Under the pieces are notes generated by a model that worked only from the letters and a program-made list of their open reading frames with translations, did no database searches and was not told where the DNA came from. Both the position numbers and the translations under genes were made by a program. Positions 34,655 to 44,728 of a stretch of DNA of 64,000 nt are shown in pieces (within the stretch, counting starts at the first letter, position 1; each line of letters begins with the position of its first letter). The DNA comes from Phaffia rhodozyma (Eukaryota > Basidiomycota > Tremellomycetes > Cystofilobasidiales > Mrakiaceae): assembly GCA_014706385.1 (NCBI GenBank), contig JACGZH010000001.1, forward strand, positions 1,612,001 to 1,676,000, read 5' to 3'.

Positions 34655-36832
34655 TTAAGTCGATTCTTTCATTTCCTTCTCCATCTGCCTGATAGCCTGC
34701 CAACTGGTATAATACTTGCTCCAAACTCCACCGGCTTCAACGTCATCGATCACATCCTTCCCACCTAACCCCAAGTCGGATTCATCCAACGGAGGTGGCT
34801 TCCCTTCATAGGCCATGGCTGCTTCAAGGTATCGCCTGACTTTCTCCAGTCGAGAGACTGTGAGATCACCTGGTTCACGAAGGAGAAGAACTCCAAGGAG
34901 GTTTGCTGCAGAAGCTGCTGCTTTTCGGGACGATATCAATAGGGCTGAAGAGGGTGAACGCAAAACAGGATTATCCGTGAATTGGAAGGAAGGCTCTTCC
35001 GGAAGACCTGGCTGTCTGGTGTTGTTACCTACGCCAGCCAGTGTGGCAGCAAGGATCGAATTTTCAGATGTGTTCGAGGAGGTGGAAGGTGGCGGAGGAA
35101 GGAAAGGCAGCGTGGGTGGAAGGGTCGATCGAGGAGGAGACGTGAGGATGAACGCCAAGCTACTCGCTTGAAGGAAAGCGGCATCTAACCAACGAATAGT
35201 CAATTCAAGCTTGTCCTCTCGATTCTTTACTTCATCGGCAGTCGACCGAGAGGCATACATAACTTCGGCCAGATGAATCGAGAACAGTGCCTGGTAGAGT
35301 TTCAAGTTCAAATGATAAAGTTGTTGAGGTGGGTATGCGAATGCCCCTGCAGATACAGACACAGGTAGCGCCGCCAAAGTATCCGAGAGGAAGGAGAGAA
35401 CTGAAGTCTGAGTGCACTGGGCTTGATTAAGAGTGGCCGGGTTAGATTGGAGGGAGGAAAGGGAGAGAAGAAGCGCAAGTAGGGCGCGCGTGCGAGATGG
35501 AGGCAGGCATGCTTGAGAAGCGAGAGAGAGAATTTCATCAATTGACGGATTTGGAATTGACAAGGAAGCGGTGGGCTCAACCGAAGCTGCATTGTGGGAG
35601 GACAGAATACTCAGCCGCTTCCACCATGGTGAGTTGGCGGGGACGGCAGTAGAACCAGAGACGATAAGCTCTTCGGAGATCTTGTCGATAGGGGCAATCG
35701 TCGGATGAATGCCAACGAGCCTATGAATTCCCCAACGCAACCAACTTTCAGACTCCTCTTCCGGAACACCCGTCAACTTTCCTAGATCTGCGATTTTCCT
35801 CGCTAACTGAGCTTCGAGCGTCTCTGCACCTTGAACGCCATCGACTACGTGTAATACCCGTCGGTACAGCTCCTTCGCTGCTCTCAGCGCCTTGGGCGCA
35901 ATCGCCCGTTCAAGGACCTGGGCATGTCGAAGGGTAAGAACCAAGCCAATAGTATTTTCAGGCCTTGGTCTTCTTATAGAAACTGGTTGGACCTCGGGCG
36001 GAAGATCGTTATCAATCGAGTGATCCAACGGGGGTGGGAACCATACTCCTGGCATCGTTTCACTTTGCTTGATCGCTAGTAGAACGTACATCTCTGCCAC
36101 CGCATGTTCGCCCTGGTTGAACTCATCCGGCATTCGACCGAACGACCGATGAAAGTTATCCTTCTCGGCTTGGATCATTCCTTTGAACGCGCCTGCAAAG
36201 GCGCTGGATTCATGTTCCTCTCCTTCACCGGTGAAATCGGTGTCTTGGACAGCTTGGGGTTTAATACCCCAAGTGATGGCCGCCCACGCAGAGAGAAGTG
36301 CTCGCCTTGTATCCCACCCGAGCTCGGGACTGGTCCCACCCGCGACTCCGCCCGTCCAATCATCGTTCTCGAGCTCCCATCCCCACTCAGCTGCTTGAGA
36401 CATTGTCTTGTCAAGTTCCCACAGAGATGCCGGAGCGTTGAGTTTGATCTTTTCGAGATAGTACACGTAGCCAACGAACCAAACCCCGCTGAAGAAGATC
36501 ATCGACATTGCAAAAACGACCGTAAACTTTGAAACCGACATCAAATCTCTAGCGATTTGGGGCTTGGAAGAAGAGAAACCCCCTTCATTGATGTACGGTA
36601 GAGGAAGCTCTTCATGTGGGCCCGAAGTGAGCGAGGTTGGGGTGAGCGAGTTTACCGAGACAAGCGATCTAGGTTGGCTTTTTATGAGTGAGCTAGATTC
36701 AAATGCCGTTTGGGCCGGTCGAGAGATTAAGAATGATCGGACAGATATCGAAGATGATGAGATCGAGGGGTTTCTTCCTGTGAGGGGAATGAGTCTCCTA
36801 GGGGAGGAGAGAGAGAATAGCCTATTCATCAA
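34655..36832 (-). CDS. Intronless 725-aa putative mitochondrial membrane protein
   Basis: A single uninterrupted reading frame from ATG 36832 (a second ATG follows directly) to the stop at 34655. The first 55 residues are rich in Arg/Ser/Leu with almost no acids (MMNRLFSLSSPRRLIPLTGR), as in mitochondrial presequences. A single membrane helix near residues 103-127 follows (FTVVFAMSMIFFSGVWFVGY). The rest is helical, with TPR-like segments rich in Ala/Leu (for example IAPKALRAAKELYRRVLHVV and LRWGIHRLVGIHP). A Pro/Thr-rich stretch lies near 575-600, and the C-terminus is KYYTSWQAIRQMEKEM. The layout (presequence, one helix, helical repeats) recalls the i-AAA adaptor Mgr3, but I do not have enough identity to name it. 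The absence of introns is exceptional here. Confidence 0.75.
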   Translation of the reverse strand: MMNRLFSLSSPRRLIPLTGRNPSISSSSISVRSFLISRPAQTAFESSSLIKSQPRSLVSVNSLTPTSLTSGPHEELPLPYINEGGFSSSKPQIARDLMSVSKFTVVFAMSMIFFSGVWFVGYVYYLEKIKLNAPASLWELDKTMSQAAEWGWELENDDWTGGVAGGTSPELGWDTRRALLSAWAAITWGIKPQAVQDTDFTGEGEEHESSAFAGAFKGMIQAEKDNFHRSFGRMPDEFNQGEHAVAEMYVLLAIKQSETMPGVWFPPPLDHSIDNDLPPEVQPVSIRRPRPENTIGLVLTLRHAQVLERAIAPKALRAAKELYRRVLHVVDGVQGAETLEAQLARKIADLGKLTGVPEEESESWLRWGIHRLVGIHPTIAPIDKISEELIVSGSTAVPANSPWWKRLSILSSHNAASVEPTASLSIPNPSIDEILSLASQACLPPSRTRALLALLLSLSSLQSNPATLNQAQCTQTSVLSFLSDTLAALPVSVSAGAFAYPPQQLYHLNLKLYQALFSIHLAEVMYASRSTADEVKNREDKLELTIRWLDAAFLQASSLAFILTSPPRSTLPPTLPFLPPPPSTSSNTSENSILAATLAGVGNNTRQPGLPEEPSFQFTDNPVLRSPSSALLISSRKAAASAANLLGVLLLREPGDLTVSRLEKVRRYLEAAMAYEGKPPPLDESDLGLGGKDVIDDVEAGGVWSKYYTSWQAIRQMEKEMKEST

Positions 36833-37405
36833 TCTGAATGATCGAGGCGAACGGTGGGCTACGAGTCGAGATGAGATGAGATGAGATGATATTGATCGGT
36901 TGAAAAGATGATGTTTAAATCAGTTACATCTTTCCTCCTACTTCTTTTTCTTTGTCCGGTCCCACATCCTTTTTCACCCATACATTGTGAGATACCCTAA
37001 ACTCAGTTTTTACCTTGCGACTGATAATGCTTCGAAACAGTCAAACATAAACGAGGATGGTTTCTCCTTAGCTCTGACTATAAAATTCGTCTTTTTGTAT
37101 TTTTCTACAGAAACGAACAAGGCAAATAAGAGCAACTGAACTGATACATATTTGTTCGTATGTCGGCGTGTAAACGATTCGTAAACAAGGTGATAAAACA
37201 ACTTCTTTTCACGAGATTATACCCTGAGTCGATAGAACTGAATCTGCAATCGTTTAATATCTCTCCTTATCTTGGGTCTTAGGTCTTTCTAGACCATCTT
37301 GCTCAGAAAGGGTAAGAATCGATACCTTCTTCGCCTGACTTGTAGCCGGTGGCTGACAGGCCCTTTTTGTTGGACTGATAATTGGCTTGTAAAGTCACGA
37401 CCTAC
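36833..37405. promoter_or_regulatory. Divergent promoter region (725-aa protein / thioesterase)
   Basis: These 573 bp lie between two divergent start codons. Short frames are present but none has a recognisable product or paired splice signals. An upstream non-coding or coding exon of the thioesterase could lie in the distal part, because the frame of its first ATG is closed by a TAA just upstream. Confidence 0.3.
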
Positions 37406-38285
37406 ATGTTCTCCCAAACGTTGGTAGAAAGAGATGTCTTCTCTTTTCCTGAACGTTTGAGCAACATCCAAGTTGTTAATACTGACCATTGGCTATTTGT
37501 AATGTGAATACGAACAAATAGCTCAAGATAATCTCGGCTATCCCAGGGTCTGTTGAGGCATCGTTGACGATTCGGCCTGAAGGCAGTAAGTCTGAGTAGT
37601 TTGAAGAACAGGCAACGACAAGGCAGACAGTTTGAAGAACATCTCAATCTGATTTGACCCGCGGTCCTAGTTAACAGAGGAAAAACTCTTCATGGAGGAG
37701 CGATTTGCTCGATAACAGGTAAGATCACATTTTTACTCCCCATTGATAGGATACATTCTTCTTCCCATGGATAGTTGTATATAAGACATGAATTAATCGT
37801 TTGGTTTATGGGTAACATCAACAGACACAATGGGCTCTCTTGCACTCTCTAGTACAGGTCTTCACTCGAGTGGAGTCTCGACAGACATCGGCGCAACCTT
37901 TGTGCGTGCGGCAGGGAAGGAAGGAGACACGATCAAGATTTTGAGCACTGTTCTATCGAAAGGTCGTTCACTAGGGTTTACGAAGGTTGAACTTAGAGAC
38001 TCGTCAAATCGAGTCGTTGCTTTTGGACGTGAGTGCTGTTCTCCTTCTCTCCTCTCTCCTGCCTTCTCGCATCCCTTGAATGCAACAAAAGTTGATGTGC
38101 AAGGATAAATTCTATAGATCATACCAAGTTCATTGGTCGCTCGTCCAATCCAGAGGTATGTAGGCGGTTTATGTTATTCGACAGTTGAGAAATTGACCAA
38201 ATAACTGATCTCTTGTCTATCTACTTAGCTCGATGTCAGGTTCAGCTCAGATGGTGAATCAGTTGTCGCAGGGTCTGAGAAGTGA
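37406..38285 (+). CDS. Hotdog-fold acyl-CoA thioesterase (ACOT13/PaaI-like)
   Basis: 4HBT-family thioesterase, assembled from about six short exons. MFSQTLVERDVFSFPERLSN leads to IQV, then an exon at 37528 gives IISAIPGSVEASLTIRPEG. The next gives RKTLHGGAICSIT (the family LHGG motif), then DTMGSLALSSTGLHSSGVST (20 residues), DIGATFVRAAGKEGDTIKIL and FTKVELRDSSNRVVAFG. The following exon gives HHTKFIGRSSNPE, and the end is LDVRFSSDGESVVAGSEK, stop 38283-38285. The aspartate general-base region GVSTDIGATF and the (H)HTKF strand are typical of ACOT13/THEM2 and bacterial PaaI-like enzymes. About 155 residues. Whether it is mitochondrial is unclear. The first intron (about 37475-37527) is the least certain join. 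Confidence 0.82.
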
Positions 38286-39199
38286 GGTTTGACTAATCAA
38301 GGTAGTTTCTCGGCATTGTCAAGTGTTAAAAGATAGATTAGATAGAATGCTTGCTTTGCTTGCCTAATTCATCTGTTCTTGCGTCAAACACAGCCTTTTT
38401 CTTCTGCTTTAAACCATGCTATCAGAAACAGTTTGAAAGAAAACGATTTGTTAGATTGGAAACAACGTAAAAGAAAGAGGCAAAGCCTTGACGATCGTTT
38501 TCTTCTTATTAAAGTTCTCGTGGCTTAATCCCACAGTGCTCAAAGGCTCTCGTGTGGGGACAAATGGGGCTTGTGTGTTAGAGTATACGCTGTGTATGTG
38601 TTTGCGTGTGTTCTCTGAGTATTCTCTGTATTGCTCTGTGTATGTTCTATGTTCTATGATCTATGTTGACTTGACTAAAGGAAAACAGTTCCTCGCTTGT
38701 CTTGTTCGTCCAACAACGACCGACTGCGCATCTCTTGTGTTTCCTTGGATTGATCGTCATAACGACCGATCATCAATTTGTTGATTCCTCTGCTCATACG
38801 TCCAAGATGGTTAAGTTCACTGCGCGACACGTGTTGTGACCGCCGGTCTCGGCTTCTTTAAAATAGAGCAACATGATAATCATTCGAAACATTTTGGAGG
38901 TTTCGACGTTTTGGTTTCTCCTTTCTCAACGGTCCTTTTCTTTCCTTCTTCTTCTTTTCCTTCCCTTTCCTTCCGAAAAGTCTCAGTCTCTCGGATTCAC
39001 TCTACACTATATCAACCGTCAGCTGCTGGGTCAGCGCGCTTTCCTTCTTCATCTCTACCCCTCCTCGTTTGGATCCTATTCCAGGCTCGTTCACGCCCTT
39101 TCTAAACTAGCGTCCTATACCAACTTTCTTTTCCCTCTTTCTCTCCTCGTCCTTCTCTCCTTTCTTTCATATCCAACTCATTCCAACTAATCCACGACC
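38286..39199. promoter_or_regulatory. Upstream region of the GH16 gene
   Basis: No gene is supported. The distal part has a TG-rich stretch with short repeats of ctgtgtatgttctatg type near 38590-38665. A palindromic E-box ACACGTGT is centred on CACGTG at 38828-38833. The proximal 300 bp are a long C/T-rich leader ending at the ATG at 39200. The open frames in the C/T-rich part are compositional. Confidence 0.4.
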
Positions 39200-41662
39200 A
39201 TGTCTGGTCCCGTTTCATTCAATACTGATCCTTTCGGATCTGAAAAGAAATTATCACCTGGAACGACAGAGGACAGTACCTCTATCGACTCTGAGGGAAT
39301 CGACCCCTTAGCTGGCACCGAGAGCTCGTCTTCCCAGCCAGACACACCAGATTCAAATCAAGCCGTTCAGCCAGGCGTTGCTCTCGCTGGCCGCGCACCC
39401 TCATTCGCAGAGTCCTACATTTCTGGAATGTCCGCTGGTTCAGGTCTTACCAAGACAGCTACGTCTAGAGCCAGCAAGGCATACACGCACTCGGCCAAGT
39501 CCGGACAGACTGGAAGATCTGGCCAAACTCAAACTCAAAATCAGCGAGCGGTCTTCAAATCTACCAGACTTAAAGGAGATGTCTACAAGCCTTGGGTAGA
39601 GAACCCAGACCGAGCGCAATTTTGGGCCAGATTCATCATTTTTGGTTGCATCGCTCTCGGTTTAGGTCTCGGTGGTATCCGTCAGTCTTTTCATCGTTCA
39701 TCCGGGGGGTTTCCTCATGAGTCAGCGCCTTCGTTTGATTCTTACAAATCTGACCGTTGATCTTCATCATCTCCCGGATGACTGCTACATACAATTTCTT
39801 CCTCAATCAGTCTGCTGGGACGGTTACAGAGTTGTTCCTCAGATGGGGAAAATTTGCCTTGTGCTAGAAGATCAGTTCGACACATTGGATACCAGTATAT
39901 GGCACCATGACCTTCGAGTCGGCGGTTTCAGGTGCGCTCCGGTCTTGTCCAATACTCTGATTTTCTCTTCTCTGTTTATGCTGACAGTATTGGCTACTAT
40001 GTTCTATCCTCTCTTTTGTTCTCTTCAGAAATGGCGAGTTTGAGTGGGATACCAACGCTACCGAAAACTCATTTGTTGAGGACAACGTGCTCTACATTGT
40101 CCCCACTTTGACTAGCGACGTCCTCTCCGACGCCCAGATTCAGAACGGATACACTCTCGATCTAGGTTCCACCGGCGCTTGCACGGCTGCCAATTTGACT
40201 GGTCCGAACTGTCTGATCACTAGTAACTCGACCGCAGGAACCATCATCCCTCCTGTTCGCAGCGCAAGGATTACTACAGAGTTGAGTAAAAACATCCGGT
40301 ACGGAAAGATCGAGTTCGAAGCAAAGATGCCCACTGGGTAAGTCTTTCTATACATCGCTTCGAAGTGATTCTTCTTTCGGAGCTATTGGGTTGATAAGTT
40401 TTACCCTGTGCAGTGACTGGATTTGGCCTAGTATCTGGATGTCTCCCGTCGAGGACTATTACGGCTCATGGCCTGCTAGTGGAGAGATCGATGTACGTTT
40501 TTTAATCTTCCTTCAAGCTGTCGCAGGCCTTCTCTCCGCCGATAGAAAGCCTTTCTCGACTAACTTTTGTCTCAACGCCCAAACACTATAGATCGTTCAG
40601 GGTAGAGGAAATGGAGCCAGCTACCCAACCCGAGGAGTCGACTACATCAGCTCTGCTTTGCACTGGGGAGTTTGGACCGCACTCGACCGAACTTACTGGA
40701 CTTGGGGTTGGAACGTGGGTTCCTCTTATTGCCTATAATACTTGCATTTATCTTCACTATCTGATGACGCTGACTCTTTACGCCTTCTACTTCTTTCTTA
40801 TTCTAAACACAAAGCAACAACGACGAAAGTACTATAACAAGGGATTCCGAACTTTCGGATTGGAATGGACCGACAAGTATATCATGACTTGTCAGTTCCT
40901 CCTCCATACTTTCGATGGACCCTCTTCTACATCCTTCCTTCAGCCACTCATTGCTCTGCTTTTCTATCTTATCTCTATCCGCGCTCGCGTCGCTTTATGC
41001 AGACGTCGATTCTCGGGTCCAGCAGACAATCCATTACGATCTATCCAGTGAGAGCTTCTGGGATAGAGCTCAGTACCCCAGTGTGGTCAAGAACGATTCG
41101 ACAGATGTAACGGTGACGAACCCTTGGGCGAAGAGTAACAACAACTCTGCTCCTTTCGATCGAGGTACGTTGGGGTTTCATAACTTGTTCTTGTCTTCCC
41201 TACTATGAGCTGATGGTCGCCTTTTTTCATCACCCTATCTACCTTCTACATAGCTTTCTACTTAGTAATCGAGGTGGCTGTTGGTGGAACGAGTGGCTGG
41301 TTCCCTGATAGTGAAGGAGACAAACCTTGGATTGATACCTCTCTCACAGCTCCTTATGACGTAAGGAGTTTTCCCTGTTTTTCGCATTCTTCTCCTCTGA
41401 TGTATGCAAAGATCTGACCAAATACATTGGAATTGGGTCTATAGTTCTACAACGCTACGAGTACTTGGTACCCAACCTGGCCTTCTGATCCCAAGGAACG
41501 AGGCTTGGCCGTGAAGAACCTCAAGATGGTACGTCTCTTTGACCATTTCATCCCTTATCCCTTCTTTCTTTATTCTTTACTTCCTCATCTAGCTAGGAGT
41601 CTGCGAGAGCTAATCATTTGATATGTTAAATCTCTGATAATCAACAGTGGCAGAAGTGTTAA
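39200..41662 (+). CDS. GH16 membrane-anchored glucanase/transglycosylase-like protein with Glu-to-Gln change
   Basis: Type II membrane protein: a Ser/Thr-rich cytosolic N-terminus of about 135 residues (MSGPVSFNTDPFGSEKK...), a membrane helix WARFIIFGCIALGLGLGGI, then a lumenal/extracellular GH16 domain. GH16 landmarks are LVLEDQFDTLDTSIWHHDL, NGEFEWDTN, LYIVPTL, RSARITTELSKNIRYGKIEF, DWIWPSIWMSPVEDYYGSWP, SGEID spliced to IVQGRGN, GFRTFGLEWT and PFDRAFYLVIEVAVGGTSGW, ending KNLKMWQKC (stop 41660-41662). The catalytic signature of GH16 is ExDxxE; here it reads EIDIVQ, with CAG at 40598-40600 in place of the acid/base Glu codon. Such architecture suits Kre6/Skn1-like beta-glucan assembly or a glucan-binding role; hydrolytic activity is doubtful. 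About nine exons. Confidence 0.85.
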
Positions 41663-41727
41663 TCTTGACAAAATCGATATTTGAACCTGACAATCTTTTA
41701 CCTCATCCTACATTCCATCTCTTCCTC

Positions 41728-41770
<43 letters not shown>

Positions 41771-42336
41771 GGTCTAACAGCTTTTCGGTCGTCATATATC
41801 CAGCACAGCATCTTACGACTCCTATTAATCATCCGTACACTTCTCAAAAACCATTAAATCCTCTCATAGACTTGCATAGATTTGCTTCTACCCTTCTACC
41901 CTCTCTTTCTCGCCCTTTCTACCTTTTTCAATTGATACTTAGTAGTAGCGCTTTCATCTGTTCTGTAGACATATATATTCGATATGCTCCTTACTTTTCT
42001 TGCTGTCAACTAACCGACTTTCAAAATCTGACCTAGGTATGAGGTGTAAATAACCCATCACACCACGTCAATATCGATGTTGACATAAACCAATTCAAGT
42101 TTTGAAAAGGAAAAGAAAAAAAGGAGCAAAGAGGAGATAAGATGCTCGAAGGTAGAAGAGGAGAAACAACAGATTGTGAAATGAAGCTGATTAAAAGGAT
42201 ATTAAGTATGTTTCGAATAATGGAGGATCTGAAGTAGACAATAGAGAGAAGACTTTATCTGACAAGATGCGTTGGATCGAAGAGAAGATCGTAAAAAGAA
42301 AGAAAAGAAATATTCGGGAAAGGAGGGAAAAAAGGA
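41663..42336. other. Convergent intergenic region with a TTTC microsatellite
   Basis: The region separates the GH16 and LCB1 stop codons. It is C/T rich on the + strand to about 42000, then A/G rich. It contains the (TTTC)n tract listed separately. I see no gene. Confidence 0.4.
41731..41770. repeat. (TTTC)n microsatellite, about 10 units
   Basis: An uninterrupted run of the tetranucleotide ttct/ctttc occupies about 40 bp, roughly 70 bp after the GH16 stop codon. It lies in a 3'-UTR-like pyrimidine-rich stretch. Length variation between strains is likely. Confidence 0.9.
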
Positions 42337-44481
42337 TCATCGCTTCTTACCCAAAACCTTTACGATGGCTGCCTTGATTCCACCCACGGCTTTGTCCATA
42401 TCCTTCTTTGTCAACGAGCTACTCAATGCTATCTTGATGCTCGGTCTCGCCTCGAAAGTTTCCTGACCTCTTAATCTTCTCGTCCTCGTCAACAAGATTC
42501 CGCTAGCATTAAGAGCTTCTTCGACAATCTCCTGAAGGATAATCTCCTCACGTTCAATACCTGCCATATCAACTGGAGCCGGTCCTGACAGCTGGACATG
42601 AACAAGTGGAGAGAGCGCATGAGAAGGGATATGGATTCCTTCTAGTTTGTCGAGTGTAAGGCGAAGAAGTTTGCCGTGTTGACGAAGGGTAACAAATAGT
42701 TGAGGACTTGATTGAAGAATCCGGATCGCGGTCGAAGCGGTCGTAGCGATCATCGGAGGTAACGAGGCCGAGAAGACGAAGGCAGCCGAATTGATACGCT
42801 AAAGGATGGAGGAACAGCGATTAATGTAAAGAAAAAAAAATCGATTCAATGAATGAAAAGTCTCACCTGATGCCCGGTAACCACGGTAGATCCTGCACAA
42901 AAACCACCACCGGCTCCTAAAGTGTTTGCCATTGAACCGATCAGCATGTCTACCTCCTTGGCCTTTTTATAGTACGAGTGTTTCCAAAGCAGATTAATCA
43001 AGAAAGTAGAACTTCTGTCAGCAAATGCAAAAAGAGAAGCGGAAAAAGAGCGAATCATCCTTACAGGGACTCCGCAAAGTTCAGTCAAGCCACGTCCGGT
43101 GTCACCCAAGGTTCCAAAAGAGTACGACTCGTCCAAAATCAGTCTAAACTTGTACTTGTTCTTGAGCTCGACCTGATTTGGACAGAAATGTTATCATGAG
43201 TAAGGAAATATAAGTGCTGTTCATAACTGAAAGCTTCACACACCAATTTCTCCAGATCACTGATAAATCCATCGTTTTCGAACAAACCCTCTGTGACGAT
43301 GAACCGTCTAGTCAGCTTAGACTTTTTCCTCGCGGCTTCCCTGGTGACACTCTCAAGAACCTGTTCAAGTGAGCTCATATCTCCGTGTTCGTAGAATCGG
43401 ATGGTGCTTCTCGAGATTTGAAGTCCTCGCTGGATAGCAAAGTTACAAGCTCGATCGGCCACGATGATGTCTCCTCGTTTAGCGAATGAAGGGATAACCG
43501 ATGTGATGCATGTGAAAGCCTGAGCGTAGATAATTGCCGATGGAAGTTGAAGGAAGGCGGCCAGATCCTGTTCGAGAGCGGTATGAACATCTAAAACGAG
43601 AAAAGGGGAGGTTGATGAGTAATTGGTTCATATTTGCCTTTTTCTAGGAACGCACTTGTATCCCAAAGACAGGAGGAAAAGATGAAAGCAGAACGAACCG
43701 TTGGTACCCCAGAAACCGGGGGGACCGCAACTACCGACACCATAGTCGCGAAGCGTCGTCAGCGCGGTTTCCTTCATCTTTTCGTTTTCTGCCATGCCAG
43801 TAAAGTTGTAGCTCGTCATGTTGATCACACTCTTGTTCGGGTTTGATGCGAGCTTGACTCTGGGTCCTACACTGCCGAGAATAACGGGCAGAGTACCGAG
43901 CAGATTAGCATCTGGTGACGTCGGAGGCTGCTCAACCACCAAAGGTTCTGGAGTCCAGTCGACGACGAGTTCATCGATTTCCTAAGATTGTTGCCGTTCA
44001 GAAGAGAATCAGCTGTTTGCGCAATACACCCCACAGATTCTTCAGTGAAGAAAAAGGATATGGCCAACCTTATCGGTGAGCTCGACAAAGTTCTTTGGAC
44101 TTCGATCCGTTCGGGTGCGTGAACTCAGGACGGTCCTGACCGCAAAGGCAAATAGACAAAGTTCGAGCAGCGTCCTCCACGGATCGTTCTGATGGGAGTT
44201 TTTTACGTATCGCACAATGATCGCCGAGCCCGGAATGCTGTAGCCGAGTCAGAATGTATAATCAGTTTTATGAATCAGCGGATGGCCGAAGAGGACAAGG
44301 AGATGAAGAACCAAAAGAGGAAAGAGAAAGAGGAAGGGGATCAAGGAAAAGCAAAACAAGGGCACTCTACTGACGAAGTGAACGCGGCTTGCAGGTGGGT
44401 TGAGGCAAGAGTGAGCCAGGAAAACACATGCTCGAGGCCCAACGGAGGGACTACTTCACCCTGAAACCCAGTCGAGTTCAT
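42337..44481 (-). CDS. LCB1: Serine palmitoyltransferase subunit 1 (LCB1)
   Basis: Lcb1 forms the ER serine palmitoyltransferase heterodimer with Lcb2 and starts sphingolipid synthesis. The N-terminus [20 protein letters not shown] has a membrane-proximal helical region, followed by the exon [20 protein letters not shown]. The aminotransferase-like fold shows [103 protein letters not shown] and [18 protein letters not shown]. As expected for Lcb1, the PLP-binding lysine of Lcb2 is absent from the last motif, while the substrate-proximal Cys of GSCGPPGF is present. The end is [11 protein letters not shown], stop at 42337. About eight exons, roughly 500 residues. Confidence 0.95.
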
Positions 44482-44728
44482 TCCTGTATGTGTGCGTGAG
44501 TGTATGAGAAAGAGAAGGGAGAGGAGAAGATAACGAGGATTATGGACTCGTTGGTCTTTCGTTGTTGATGATGGTCGAGTGTTAAGGACCAAATGTTTTT
44601 CTCCCTTCTTTTGCTTACATCACCGACGACGACGACGACGAAGAAGAGGAAGAAGAACAAGGTAGCGACAACAGCTAGCAACATCTTCATCAGCACCACT
44701 GGCATCCAATTGTCTTCTCATCTCATCA

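Noticed and set aside
33951..34692. Open frames on the + strand in the CKS1 3' region
   Set aside because: They are hydrophobic/Ser-rich by-products of pyrimidine-rich DNA, lack an ATG of good context and lie in a convergent 3' region.
36104..36884. Plus-strand frames opposite the 725-aa protein
   Set aside because: They are antisense shadows of the long minus-strand frame with no family features.
37289..37647. Minus-strand frames near 37.3-37.6 kb
   Set aside because: They overlap the thioesterase exons on the + strand, which join into a conserved hotdog domain; the minus frames show no family features.
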